64,000 nucleotides of DNA. Origin: Methanospirillum stamsii. Lineage in GTDB: Archaea; Halobacteriota; Methanomicrobia; Methanomicrobiales; Methanospirillaceae. The translations under genes and the position numbers were made by a program. Location: the NCBI RefSeq assembly GCF_046244385.1, contig NZ_CP176366.1:744001-808000 (forward strand), given 5' to 3'. Each line of letters begins with the position of its first letter. Within the stretch, counting starts at the first letter, position 1. Below are positions 45,027 through 53,118 of this stretch, one piece after another. Under the pieces are notes generated by a model. The model made no database searches. It was not told the DNA's origin and saw only the letters and a list, made by a program, of their open reading frames with translations.

Positions 45027-45983
45027 ATGCAATATTACCCGGCACCTGAGGAGGTGATTGAGATGGATGACCTGATTGCAGCGGTCAGAACGGCATTTAC
45101 AGACCATGGGGAAGAAAGATGTGTAATGCCACCAAAAGTATATGTTGATCTTCCGGGGGGTGATTTCAGGACGATGCCTTCATATCTCCCCTCATTAAAT
45201 GTCGCTGGAGTCAAGGTCGTAAATGTGCATCCGGATAACCCTACAATCGGATTACCCACGGTTATGTCAATGACCATCCTTCTTGACCCTCCGACAGGAA
45301 AACCAATCGCAGTCCTAAACACATCAAATCTTACTGCCCTTCGAACCGGAGCTTCTGCTGCAGTAGCAACAAGTGTGCTTGCTCCCAAAAAAAAGGGCAT
45401 TGTCGGGATTATCGGTTCAGGCAGACAAGCAATGGCAGGCCTTATGGCACTTAATCATGTCTTTGAACCGATGGAGGTGCGGGTATGGTCAAGGTCTATG
45501 AAGCATGCAGAGCGTTTTGCATCACAGTTCCCGAATCTTCCAGTCCAAGTAGTAGAACTAAAAAAAGCAGCAGATGCAGACGTTCTTCTCACGGTCACCC
45601 CATCTGAAGCCCCTCTGATCTCTGATGAATGGATTGCACAAGGGACACATATTAATGCAATGGGTGCTGATGCTCGAGGGAAACAGGAACTGGATCCAGC
45701 GATTCTCTCTCGAGCAGAAGTATTTGTGGATGATCTGATGCAGGCAGTTCATTCGGGAGAGATAAATGTGCCGATCAGTACAGGAATCTATCATCCTGAA
45801 CAGGTTGCCGGCACACTGGGGGAAGTTATTACTGGAAAAATCAGCAGGAGTTCTCCAGATGCAATAACGGTCTTTGATTCAACCGGTATTGCAATTACCG
45901 ACCTTGCGGTAGCACACCTGGCACTTGGAAAAGGAACAATCATTGACCTGCCATTTCCGGATAATGACGGAATTGTTGTCTGA
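45027..45983 (+). CDS. ala: alanine dehydrogenase (archaeal, ornithine cyclodeaminase family)
   Basis: A 318-residue NAD-dependent enzyme of the OCD/mu-crystallin family. The archaeal alanine dehydrogenases belong here and interconvert alanine with pyruvate and ammonia. Features: PPKVYVDLPGGDFRTMPSYLP, AGVKVVNVHPDNP with the catalytic Lys, LTALRTGAASA-like TALRTGASAAVATS, the Rossmann motif VGIIGSGRQAMAGL, and DSTGIAITDLAVA. Ornithine cyclodeaminase or another amino-acid dehydrogenase is the alternative; residues do not settle it. The zinc-ribbon protein gene follows 14 bases downstream. Confidence 0.82.
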   Translation: MQYYPAPEEVIEMDDLIAAVRTAFTDHGEERCVMPPKVYVDLPGGDFRTMPSYLPSLNVAGVKVVNVHPDNPTIGLPTVMSMTILLDPPTGKPIAVLNTSNLTALRTGASAAVATSVLAPKKKGIVGIIGSGRQAMAGLMALNHVFEPMEVRVWSRSMKHAERFASQFPNLPVQVVELKKAADADVLLTVTPSEAPLISDEWIAQGTHINAMGADARGKQELDPAILSRAEVFVDDLMQAVHSGEINVPISTGIYHPEQVAGTLGEVITGKISRSSPDAITVFDSTGIAITDLAVAHLALGKGTIIDLPFPDNDGIVV

Positions 45984-45997
45984 ACAGGAGAAAAAAA

Positions 45998-47032
45998 ATG
46001 CATACACACCGCTGTCCATCATGTGGTAAAGAAATATCGGGTCAGACAGATAACTGTGAATATTGCGGAATGTCGATTACCAATAATGAAAAGGAGATGG
46101 TGGTTGAACCTATATCACCCTATGATGACCTGTTTTCAGACGACATTATCCCCCCAAAACCTTCAGAACCGGTTCAGGAAAAACCACCTGTAAAAGGTCC
46201 TTATCTTTCACCGGATGATGATCTTGAAGGGCCGGAAACGGCTCCCAAAAAACAGACGTTTTCTCTTCCAGTCTCAAGAGAATTGATCTTTCTTGCGGGT
46301 ATTGCCATAATTGGGATAGTTATCATTATGGTTTTGTTCTTCTTACCCGGACCCTCATCAGATACAGAATCAGCCGGGCAGAATATCACCCAAATACCTG
46401 TTCCTGAAAATACCAGTTCTATCCAGGAAGAGACCACACCAGTCCCGGCAGTACCTGTATCAAAATCTGAGGGGTACACAATGTCGGATGATTTTTCAGA
46501 TAGAAGCAGCGGCTGGGGAGAATATGACAGTGACACCTATATGCGATATTATTCACAGGGAGAATACCACATGGTCCAGAAAGGTGAAGACATGTCTGAT
46601 AGGGCTCTCCTCGGAAATGATGCTGAAAATTTCATTACCGAAGTGAAGGCAAGGCTTGATTCCGGCCCACTCACCGGACAGTATGGGATTCTCTTCCGCT
46701 TTTCTGATGATAACTATTACCTGTTCGGAATTAACGGGAGAGGCTGGTTTACCGTAAAAAAACATGTCGATGGTAAAGTCTACGAACTTATACCGTTAAC
46801 CGAAACCTACATTCTCAACAAGGGATATGTTACCAATAAACTTGGCGTAAAAGCTGATGGAAACACCTTGAGCTTGTATATTAACGGAAAGATGGTGCGG
46901 GCCATCAGTGATACCTCACTTACCCATGGGGATGTAGGGTTCTTTGTATCAAGACTGGCTGAAGAAGGATATATTAAAGAACAGTCTGTCTCCGTCGCAT
47001 TTGACGACTTTAAATATGGAGAGATATCATAG
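45998..47032 (+). CDS. zinc-ribbon, single-helix membrane protein with LamG-like outer domain
   Basis: A 344-residue protein. The N-terminal zinc ribbon (CPSCGKEISGQTDNCEYCG) is followed by an acidic/Pro-rich linker, a membrane helix at about 90-112 (LIFLAGIAIIGIVIIMVLFFL), a Thr/Pro-rich stretch, and a C-terminal ~185-residue beta-sandwich. That domain (DDFSDRSSGWGEYDSDTYMRYYSQGEYHM to VAFDDFKYG) resembles concanavalin-like or DUF1080-type sugar-binding domains. Zinc ribbon inside, beta domain outside is the likely topology. ATG follows GGAG. It is 14 bases after the alanine dehydrogenase gene. Function unknown. Confidence 0.78.
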   Translation: MHTHRCPSCGKEISGQTDNCEYCGMSITNNEKEMVVEPISPYDDLFSDDIIPPKPSEPVQEKPPVKGPYLSPDDDLEGPETAPKKQTFSLPVSRELIFLAGIAIIGIVIIMVLFFLPGPSSDTESAGQNITQIPVPENTSSIQEETTPVPAVPVSKSEGYTMSDDFSDRSSGWGEYDSDTYMRYYSQGEYHMVQKGEDMSDRALLGNDAENFITEVKARLDSGPLTGQYGILFRFSDDNYYLFGINGRGWFTVKKHVDGKVYELIPLTETYILNKGYVTNKLGVKADGNTLSLYINGKMVRAISDTSLTHGDVGFFVSRLAEEGYIKEQSVSVAFDDFKYGEIS

Positions 47033-47251
47033 ATTTAGTCGGGCCTCTGTAAAATGATTTGGAAAAATCTAAAAAATGAAAACTATATTCCATAGTTTTC
47101 AAAAAGAATACTAACACCAATATATTTCTCAATTTTTTTCAGGACGAAATAATTAACCTCGTTATCACAATTCAATCCGGAAAAGATCAGGTGAGTCATT
47201 TATTTTTTGATTCGCCCCGGGTTTGAACACCGTTACCCATGAGCTGTAATC

Positions 47252-48502
47252 ATGAACAACAGTACTACCATAATTATCGGGGGAGGTCCTGCCGGACTTT
47301 TCTGTTCACTACTCCTGGCAAAAACCGGATGCCCGGTGCTTCTTCTGGAAAAGATGCACACATGCGGAAGAAAACTACTCATTTCCGGTTCAGGGCAATG
47401 TAACCTGACACATACCGGAACCATTCCCTCATTTCTCAATCATTATGGGGAACATGGAAAATTTATCAGGTCTGCTCTGATGCATTTTCCCAATCATGAA
47501 CTCATCAGATTTTTTGAAGAACAGGGAATTGAATTTACAGAGAATGAAGAGGGAAAAATATTCCCAAAATCTGGTAAATCAAGGGATATATTAACGGCAC
47601 TATTAAATGAGGCCGATAATGCCGGTGTTCAAATACAGGTAGATGAACCGGTACAAAAAATTACGCATCATTCTGATGAATTTGTTGTAACAACCAAACT
47701 CACAGAATATTACTCTCCATATGTTGTTCTTGCAACCGGAGGTTTTACCTATCCGGTGACCGGCTCCACAGGGGACGGCTATTTATTTGCACAAGAAATG
47801 GGCCACAAAATAATACAACCAGGTCCTGCACTTGCCCCGGTATATATCCCGGAATTTCCTTTCGGTGAACTATCAGGTATTTCGTTCTCCGGAGCCAGAT
47901 TATCAGTTTTTCGTGACAACAAAAAAATGAGGGAGACCACAGGAGATATTCTTATCACACACAAGGGACTCTCGGGTCCGGGTATCCTGGATTTGTCCCG
48001 ATATATCAGAGACGGTGATGAACTTAAGGTTTCATTTCTGCCCTGTCAGAATAGTGCCAATGCACGTGATGAACTGACAGGATACTTTTCGTCCGGAGGA
48101 ATAAAACAGGTTAAAACGATTCTTTCCAGCCTGCACCTCCCTGAGAGGTTTGCCAGAAAAATCATGGAAGTTGCTCAGATACCATCAGACATAACCTGCG
48201 CACAATTTAGTAAACAACTCCGAAACAGACTTATCACCTTTTTACTTGAATATCCATTTTCTGATGTCAGGCTTGGGGATCAAAAAGATGCTATGGTCAC
48301 CAGAGGCGGTATTGCACTTGACGAGATAAAACAGGATAGCATGGAGTCTAAAATAATTCAAGGACTTTTTTGCATTGGTGAAACACTGGATATTGATGGT
48401 GATTGCGGGGGATATAACCTACAGGCTGCGTTTTCTACAGGCGCACTTGCCGCCAGTGGAATTCACAAAAAAATTACCGGGAAAAAAATATCAGAAAAAT
48501 AA
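47252..48502 (+). CDS. BaiN/HI0933-family flavoprotein (NAD(P)/FAD-dependent oxidoreductase)
   Basis: A 416-residue FAD protein. The Rossmann motif TIIIGGGPAGLFCSLLLAKTGCPVLLLEK leads in, then CGRKLLISGSGQCNLTHTG, a highly conserved HI0933 stretch. VVLATGGFTYPVTGSTGDGYLFAQEMGH and the C-terminal GLFCIGETLDIDGDCGGYNLQAAFSTGALA complete the family pattern. Members such as BaiN reduce or oxidise steroid or aromatic ring substrates; the archaeal substrate is unknown. It has its own upstream region of about 220 bases, which shows no other feature. Confidence 0.9.
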   Translation: MNNSTTIIIGGGPAGLFCSLLLAKTGCPVLLLEKMHTCGRKLLISGSGQCNLTHTGTIPSFLNHYGEHGKFIRSALMHFPNHELIRFFEEQGIEFTENEEGKIFPKSGKSRDILTALLNEADNAGVQIQVDEPVQKITHHSDEFVVTTKLTEYYSPYVVLATGGFTYPVTGSTGDGYLFAQEMGHKIIQPGPALAPVYIPEFPFGELSGISFSGARLSVFRDNKKMRETTGDILITHKGLSGPGILDLSRYIRDGDELKVSFLPCQNSANARDELTGYFSSGGIKQVKTILSSLHLPERFARKIMEVAQIPSDITCAQFSKQLRNRLITFLLEYPFSDVRLGDQKDAMVTRGGIALDEIKQDSMESKIIQGLFCIGETLDIDGDCGGYNLQAAFSTGALAASGIHKKITGKKISEK

Positions 48503-48512
48503 AGAGAGATAT

Positions 48513-49037
48513 TCAGATTTGGGAAACCCCGCCAGCTTCCCTGATAAGTCCGCTCATATCAATCCAGATAACAAGCTCCTTTTTATTTTCACCTTTTTCT
48601 CCTACATCCTTTTTAATGACACCCAGGATGTGTGAATCTTCTCCGGCACCATGCGAATGTTGATCAATATCTGCAACATTTACCGTCAGAACCGAGGTGA
48701 CCTCATCTACGACAACCCCGGTCTTTCCATCAGTAACAGACTCATCCAGAACAATGAACCGTAGGTCTTCATTATCTGCAGCTTTTCCTTTAGTGATTCT
48801 GAGTAACTGCCGGAGATCAACAATGGTCGTTATCTCTCCTCTGAGGTCGATTATTCCCCGGATATACGCAGGTGCATGGGGAAGCGGAGTAATTTTTGAT
48901 GCTTCAACAATCTCCTTTACATCAAAGAGATTTACTGCAAATTTATCGTCTCCGATAATAAATTCAACAACCTGAACTTCTTCATTACCATGCTCATTTG
49001 TTGTAACCCCTGCCTGTTGTGTAGCCGCTAAAACCAT
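48513..49037 (-). CDS. cheW: chemotaxis coupling protein CheW
   Basis: A 174-residue protein, counted from ATG 49037, which lies six bases after GAGGTG. It couples chemoreceptors to the CheA kinase. Features: VQVVEFIIGDDKFAVNLFDVKEIVEASKITPLPHAPAYIRGIIDLRGEITTIVDLRQLL, the standard paired SH3-like CheW fold, and FIVLDES plus VGVVVDEV-like stretches later (shown here in parts). It is separate from other che genes and from the PAS chemoreceptor at 8.6-10.8 kb, whose tip it could serve. Confidence 0.93.
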   Translation of the reverse strand: MVLAATQQAGVTTNEHGNEEVQVVEFIIGDDKFAVNLFDVKEIVEASKITPLPHAPAYIRGIIDLRGEITTIVDLRQLLRITKGKAADNEDLRFIVLDESVTDGKTGVVVDEVTSVLTVNVADIDQHSHGAGEDSHILGVIKKDVGEKGENKKELVIWIDMSGLIREAGGVSQI

Positions 49038-49116
49038 ATGCACCACCTCATATCCACAAACCCGGTCATTGATCTCCAGGAATAATGTACCAAGTAGATC
49101 CCTTACCTGTTGGGAT

Positions 49117-49128
49117 TATTTATATATT
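49117..49128 (-). promoter_or_regulatory. TATA-box promoter of cheW
   Basis: Minus-strand AATATATAAATA lies about 85 bases upstream of the cheW ATG. The expected start about 25 bases downstream leaves a leader of about 55-60 bases containing GAGGTG. Confidence 0.45.
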
Positions 49129-49200
49129 GTTATAATCGTTGCCACTCTGGATAACAGGTATCTGGTGATTCCTGATCAGAGTTTATCTTACCAGAAGTAC

Positions 49201-50442
49201 CTACCTATGTAATATCCTAAATAACTTCCTGTTTTTGAACAGTTCATACCATCGAATAAAAGGCAGGGCAAATTTTGCTCCCATCACGAGGATATGAAAA
49301 AAAGGTCCTTCAAAACGTGAAGAGACGTCTTTTAGCCGGTTAGGAATATCAATACCTTGTGGACATGAAGATAAACATGAACCACACTCTGCACAGGCAG
49401 ATGCTACTGATACTCCACTCATTACTCCTCCAAGCCTGATGGCATATACAGCATTTGTTCGCCATCCATCTCCAAACATGTGTACATTATTGTACATCTC
49501 AAAACATGATGGAATATTTACTCCGAATGGACAGGGCATACAGTACTGGCAGCCGGTACAGGGGACTTTCATGAGTGAACGCCATGTCTTGGCGACATCT
49601 GCAATAGTAGCTGACTCTTCCGGGTTCAGGGATTTTGGATATGCGGTTTCAGCAGTTTTGCAGTTTTCATCAACCTGTGCAATATCATTCATCCCGGACA
49701 GAACCATGGTAACTTCGGGCTGGTTCCACAACCAGCGGAGAGCCCACTCAGCAGGTGTCCGGTTAACTTTTGAACTGGCCCAGATTCGGGCGATTTCATC
49801 AGGAGGTCTGTTGGCCAGTTTTCCTCCCCGGAGAGGTTCCATAATAATAACGGCAAGTCCCTGTTTTGCCGCATAAAGCAATCCTTCCCTTCCTGCCTGG
49901 CTGAACTCATCTAGAATGTTATACTGAATCTGACATACATCCCACGAATAGTCATCAACAATTTTTTTAAAAGTCCGGGTATCTTCATGGAATGAAAAAC
50001 CGGTATGAATAATTCTTCCGTCTCTTTTAGCATTATCAAGAAAATCCAGAACACCAAGATTTTTCATCCGTTGCCAGCTTTCTTTCCCCACAGAATGAAT
50101 AAGGTAGTAATCGATATGATCAGTCTGAAGCCGGGTTAGTTGTGCTTGTAAAAAAACATCCATATCCCCCCTGGTCCGGACCAGCCAGTGAGGGAGCTTG
50201 GTAGCTAGTTGGACTTTTTCCCGATACCCATTGGCAAGGACCCTCCCGACAAAAGATTCTGACTGCCCATGATGGTACATCCAGGCTGTATCAAGGTATG
50301 TCACTCCATTATCAATCGCATACCGGAGAAGGGGCAAAGACAACTCTTCATCTATCGCACCATTTTTTTCCAAAAACCGCATACACCCAAATCCCAGAAT
50401 AGGAAGTTTTTCCTGCGTTTTTGGAACAACTCTGTAAAGCAT
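49201..50442 (-). CDS. aldo/keto reductase with C-terminal 4Fe-4S domain
   Basis: A 413-residue fusion. The N-terminal ~270 residues are an aldo/keto reductase barrel: LPILGFGCMRF, YLDTAWMYHHGQSE with catalytic Asp and Tyr, LATKLP with Lys, and DYYLIHSV with His. The C-terminal part has two iron-sulfur motifs, CTGCQYCMPCPFGVNIP and CAECGSCLSSCPQGIDIP, typical of bacterial-type ferredoxin clusters. Such fusions are widespread in anaerobes and probably use reduced ferredoxin or flavin rather than NADPH alone. Substrate unknown. Cytosolic. Confidence 0.92.
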   Translation of the reverse strand: MLYRVVPKTQEKLPILGFGCMRFLEKNGAIDEELSLPLLRYAIDNGVTYLDTAWMYHHGQSESFVGRVLANGYREKVQLATKLPHWLVRTRGDMDVFLQAQLTRLQTDHIDYYLIHSVGKESWQRMKNLGVLDFLDNAKRDGRIIHTGFSFHEDTRTFKKIVDDYSWDVCQIQYNILDEFSQAGREGLLYAAKQGLAVIIMEPLRGGKLANRPPDEIARIWASSKVNRTPAEWALRWLWNQPEVTMVLSGMNDIAQVDENCKTAETAYPKSLNPEESATIADVAKTWRSLMKVPCTGCQYCMPCPFGVNIPSCFEMYNNVHMFGDGWRTNAVYAIRLGGVMSGVSVASACAECGSCLSSCPQGIDIPNRLKDVSSRFEGPFFHILVMGAKFALPFIRWYELFKNRKLFRILHR

Positions 50443-50486
50443 ACAAATAACCCTGTTATATAATACTGGTGGTTTTTCAGGAACAA

Positions 50487-50951
50487 TCAGAGGATGGAAA
50501 ATTTTGTCTCATGCATCCTGTGCGTAGCAAGAGCCTGAATAGTCCGGTATTTTTCAACAGTCTGGATGATTTTCCGGTTGAGATCTGAAAAAACCAGAGA
50601 TGGATCCCCGGTTTTCAGGACATAGAAATCAGCCCCGGTATCCTTAGCTTCCTGGGCAAGTCTTTCATGTTTTAATCCGGTGAAGAGTATGAATGGTATC
50701 ATATTACCTGATAGCCGGATGTGTAACAGAATTTCAAGACCGTTCATCTCCGGCATCTGATAATCTGAAATAACAACATCAAAACATGTAGTGCGAAGAA
50801 GTGCAAGGGCTTTTTCACCAGATTCAACAGATACTATCTGATAATTCCCAAATGTCGGAAGATAATCACAAACGGTGGATCTCCATAGCTCCTCATCATC
50901 AATGTGTAGTACCCGGAGAGGTTCATCAGGCATATAGAATATGATATTCAT
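50487..50951 (-). CDS. single-domain response regulator
   Basis: A protein of 154 residues (from ATG 50951; ATG 50933 is also possible). It is a lone receiver: VLHIDDEELWRS acidic pocket, VVISDYQMPEMNG with phospho-Asp, ILFTGL with Thr, and YVLKTG with Lys. A short helical tail follows. There is no output domain, so it acts as a phosphorelay or by binding a target. No kinase is adjacent; the kinases at 4.0, 23.6 and 27.9 kb are candidates. The extended TTG start at 50966 has no ribosome binding site. Confidence 0.88.
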   Translation of the reverse strand: MNIIFYMPDEPLRVLHIDDEELWRSTVCDYLPTFGNYQIVSVESGEKALALLRTTCFDVVISDYQMPEMNGLEILLHIRLSGNMIPFILFTGLKHERLAQEAKDTGADFYVLKTGDPSLVFSDLNRKIIQTVEKYRTIQALATHRMHETKFSIL

Positions 50952-50966
50952 TGCAGGATTTAGCAA

Positions 50967-51271
50967 TATAAGTTATTATCTGAATCAAAGTCAAAGACAT
51001 GCTATTGCATGGCATTCCTGTATTGCATTACTGGCAGCATTACTGGTATGCAGGTCTGATTTGCGATGCTGGTTGGCAAATTGTTAATATTTCATCCGTT
51101 GAATGGTCATTCAGCCCGGAATAAACAGGACACCTGTTACTCATACACTAGAAATGATGACGGGAATCATCAGAAATTTTTAGTGTCTGTAGATTCGGAT
51201 GCCAGATGTCTTTAAAATTGAATATCTGGGCCACTGGTATAAAATACCAGAATGTAAGGGAGGGAATGACA
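50967..51271. other. intergenic region with a 10-base direct repeat
   Basis: This is the divergent promoter region between the response regulator and the TPR gene. GCATTACTGG occurs twice (51025-51034 and 51037-51046) with three bases between, which could be tandem half-sites of a regulator. No gene or RNA is seen. Confidence 0.35.
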
Positions 51272-51637
51272 ATGGTTACTGAAGTAATAACAAGTGAACA
51301 TAAATTCACAAAAATGAATCCAAATGTTGAATGTGCTCTCCGTGATGCACAAAACTGTAAAATGGCCGGAGACTATCAGCTCGCCCTGAACCTGTACAAT
51401 GATATTATTTCCAATGATCCATCAAATGCACGGGCATTACACCACAAAGCAAACGTATTAGATCTCATGGGAAATCATACTGAAGCTATCCGATGTTATG
51501 ATTCTGCTCTTGAGTGTGATCCCTACGATGCTGAAATCTGGTACAACAGGGGAATGACACTGAGAAAGATAGGCCAGCATGAGGAAGGACTTGAGAACAT
51601 CAAAAAAGGTATCTCCCTTGCAATGGGAGATCTTTGA
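51272..51637 (+). CDS. small TPR-repeat protein
   Basis: A soluble protein of 121 residues with about two and a half TPR units: ALRDAQNCKMAGDYQLALNLYNDIISNDPSN, ARALHHKANVLDLMGNHTEAIRCYDSALECDPYD, AEIWYNRGMTLRKIGQHEEGLENIKKGI. TPR proteins act as protein-binding scaffolds. The start ATG 51272 has GGGAGG at good distance; ATG 51266 is too close to it and ATG 51206 is unsupported. The neighbour at 51741 is on the same strand but has its own promoter. Confidence 0.8.
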   Translation: MVTEVITSEHKFTKMNPNVECALRDAQNCKMAGDYQLALNLYNDIISNDPSNARALHHKANVLDLMGNHTEAIRCYDSALECDPYDAEIWYNRGMTLRKIGQHEEGLENIKKGISLAMGDL

Positions 51638-51709
51638 TGATTATTATTTTATTTTTTAGATCTATTGACGAATAATTTATGAGTTCACTTTCACCCTGTT
51701 TACCTGAAG

Positions 51710-51717
51710 TTTATATA
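51710..51717 (+). promoter_or_regulatory. TATA box for the 51.7 kb gene, leaderless arrangement
   Basis: TTTATATA ends 24 bases before the ATG at 51741. With archaeal spacing the transcript would begin at or within a base or two of the ATG, so the message is probably leaderless. No ribosome binding site precedes the ATG, which agrees. Confidence 0.6.
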
Positions 51718-51723
51718 CTCCTG

Positions 51724-51740
51724 ACCCTGACCATCAGGGT
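51724..51740. promoter_or_regulatory. perfect palindrome between TATA box and ATG, probable operator
   Basis: ACCCTGA-CCA-TCAGGGT is a perfect inverted repeat of seven-base arms that fills the space between the TATA box and the ATG. A dimeric regulator bound here would block the transcription start. Confidence 0.5.
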
Positions 51741-52256
51741 ATGCCGGTGATACCATCCTATCTTACAACCATCGCTCCCTGGGAATTTTCAGCATATATT
51801 GCCCCAAGGGATATCATTCGTGCCGCACTACCTGAGGCGGTTAGTTCATACCGGTCGGTTGTCCATCTTTACCTAAATGAAGGGAGCAGACTGTTTAGCC
51901 ATTCACAAGAATCCGGTATTAAGGATATCAGAATCACCGATTATGAAATGCTCATCTCCCATATTACTAACAAGAAAGGAGATCTTCTTCTCATTGAATG
52001 CTGTGATGAATGGTTCGGGGATGAACCTGAACGAATCCTCGAATTCGGATTGAAATGTAAAGAATACTCAAAAAAAAGAGGAGCGGTTGTTGTACTTGGA
52101 GTAAAAGCAAATTATATATTCAGGACACTTTCCCCATTTATTGGTCCGGTGCAATGGATAAAAACCAATAGCAAATACGCTTTTTCTCAAAAACCCCTGT
52201 TTGTCAATGACAATATGAATATTTACCAGTACGGACAGCAGACTTTGCAGGTGTGA
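51741..52256 (+). CDS. hypothetical protein, 171 aa, possible degenerate RecA/KaiC-like fold
   Basis: I do not recognise this family with certainty. The pattern is alpha/beta: AVSSYRSVVHLYLNEGSRLF, then DLLLIECCDEWFGDEPERILEFGLKCKEYSKKRGAVVVLGV. The order of hydrophobic strands resembles the second half of RecA-superfamily ATPases, where LLLIECCD would sit at the Walker B strand. No Walker A is visible, so it would be a non-catalytic relative. Soluble, with no signal peptide. The leaderless promoter and palindromic operator suggest tight regulation, perhaps by its own product. Confidence 0.65.
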   Translation: MPVIPSYLTTIAPWEFSAYIAPRDIIRAALPEAVSSYRSVVHLYLNEGSRLFSHSQESGIKDIRITDYEMLISHITNKKGDLLLIECCDEWFGDEPERILEFGLKCKEYSKKRGAVVVLGVKANYIFRTLSPFIGPVQWIKTNSKYAFSQKPLFVNDNMNIYQYGQQTLQV

Positions 52257-52474
52257 ACAAATGATTAGAAAAAGAGATAATATAACCAAAAATAGAAATT
52301 CAGAATTTTTTCCGATATAAACGAAATTGATCTCATGATCTCTTTTATTATAAAGGGAGTTTCAGAATCCCTAGAAACCATTATTATACAGAATATTTTT
52401 CAAAGAAAGTTGTCGGGGGAATCCTTGGAGATTTTTCATAGAGAGTCTTATGCAATGTAGAAAAAAATATCCGA

Positions 52475-52972
52475 TTATTGAAGGACAATGAATTCCTTTA
52501 CATATCTTGTATCAGAATCATCCGCGGGTTCCCATGACCGTCGATATACCCCTGAAAAAGACTGGTTTCCAACACCTGTTGCCTTAAGAGTCCAGATGTG
52601 TGTACCGCCTGCTCCGACAAGCCGCTTATTATCCGGACCGACAAATGTATCATCTATGATTACAAGCCCATCAGTTACAGTGACATTCCAACTGTAACCG
52701 GTTGTAGGGTTTTCTTTTAAAGATATCTGGGTTGGTTGTCCGATTTTTAATTCTTCCGGAATAGTTCTGTTTGTCTTGTCCTGAAGCATTGTTATTTCCT
52801 CTTCATAAGAATAGGAGATATCTGATTCATTACTCTCCATAGGTTCTGGATTGGTCGGGAGAGGGATTATAACGTCCTGTTTTTTGCCTTCAATAGTATC
52901 TGTTCCGATACATCCGGATAAAGATGCTGCTCCAACCAGGATAATGAAAATGCCTGTCAACAGCTTGTTCAT
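52475..52972 (-). CDS. chagasin-like (I42) cysteine protease inhibitor lipoprotein
   Basis: A protein of 165 residues from ATG 52972 (the upstream in-frame extension to 53083 lacks support). It has a lipoprotein signal, LLTGIFIILVGAASLSGC, so Cys is lipid-anchored outside the membrane. The mature domain carries all three chagasin loops: ENPTTGYSW, the Gly-rich RLVGAGGTHIW, and YRRSWEPADD. These loops wedge into the active site of papain-type proteases in studied members. No papain-like protease is in this window, so the target is elsewhere or foreign. Divergent from sbcD. The 218-base gap downstream of it (52257-52474) shows no gene. Confidence 0.82.
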   Translation of the reverse strand: MNKLLTGIFIILVGAASLSGCIGTDTIEGKKQDVIIPLPTNPEPMESNESDISYSYEEEITMLQDKTNRTIPEELKIGQPTQISLKENPTTGYSWNVTVTDGLVIIDDTFVGPDNKRLVGAGGTHIWTLKATGVGNQSFSGVYRRSWEPADDSDTRYVKEFIVLQ

Positions 52973-53118
52973 ATATACCATACCAATCAACAATCTCAAA
53001 AGTCTGTCGGTGACAAAAAATATGAACGTAACAAATAATTCATATTTTCTCTTCTCCAACCTTTTAGAAAGATGAATACCCAAAAAACCTTCAATATTTT
53101 TTTTCTCATGGAGAAACC

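Noticed and set aside
51025..51046. Start of a CRISPR or tandem-repeat array
   Set aside because: Only two 10-base copies with a three-base gap; no further units follow.
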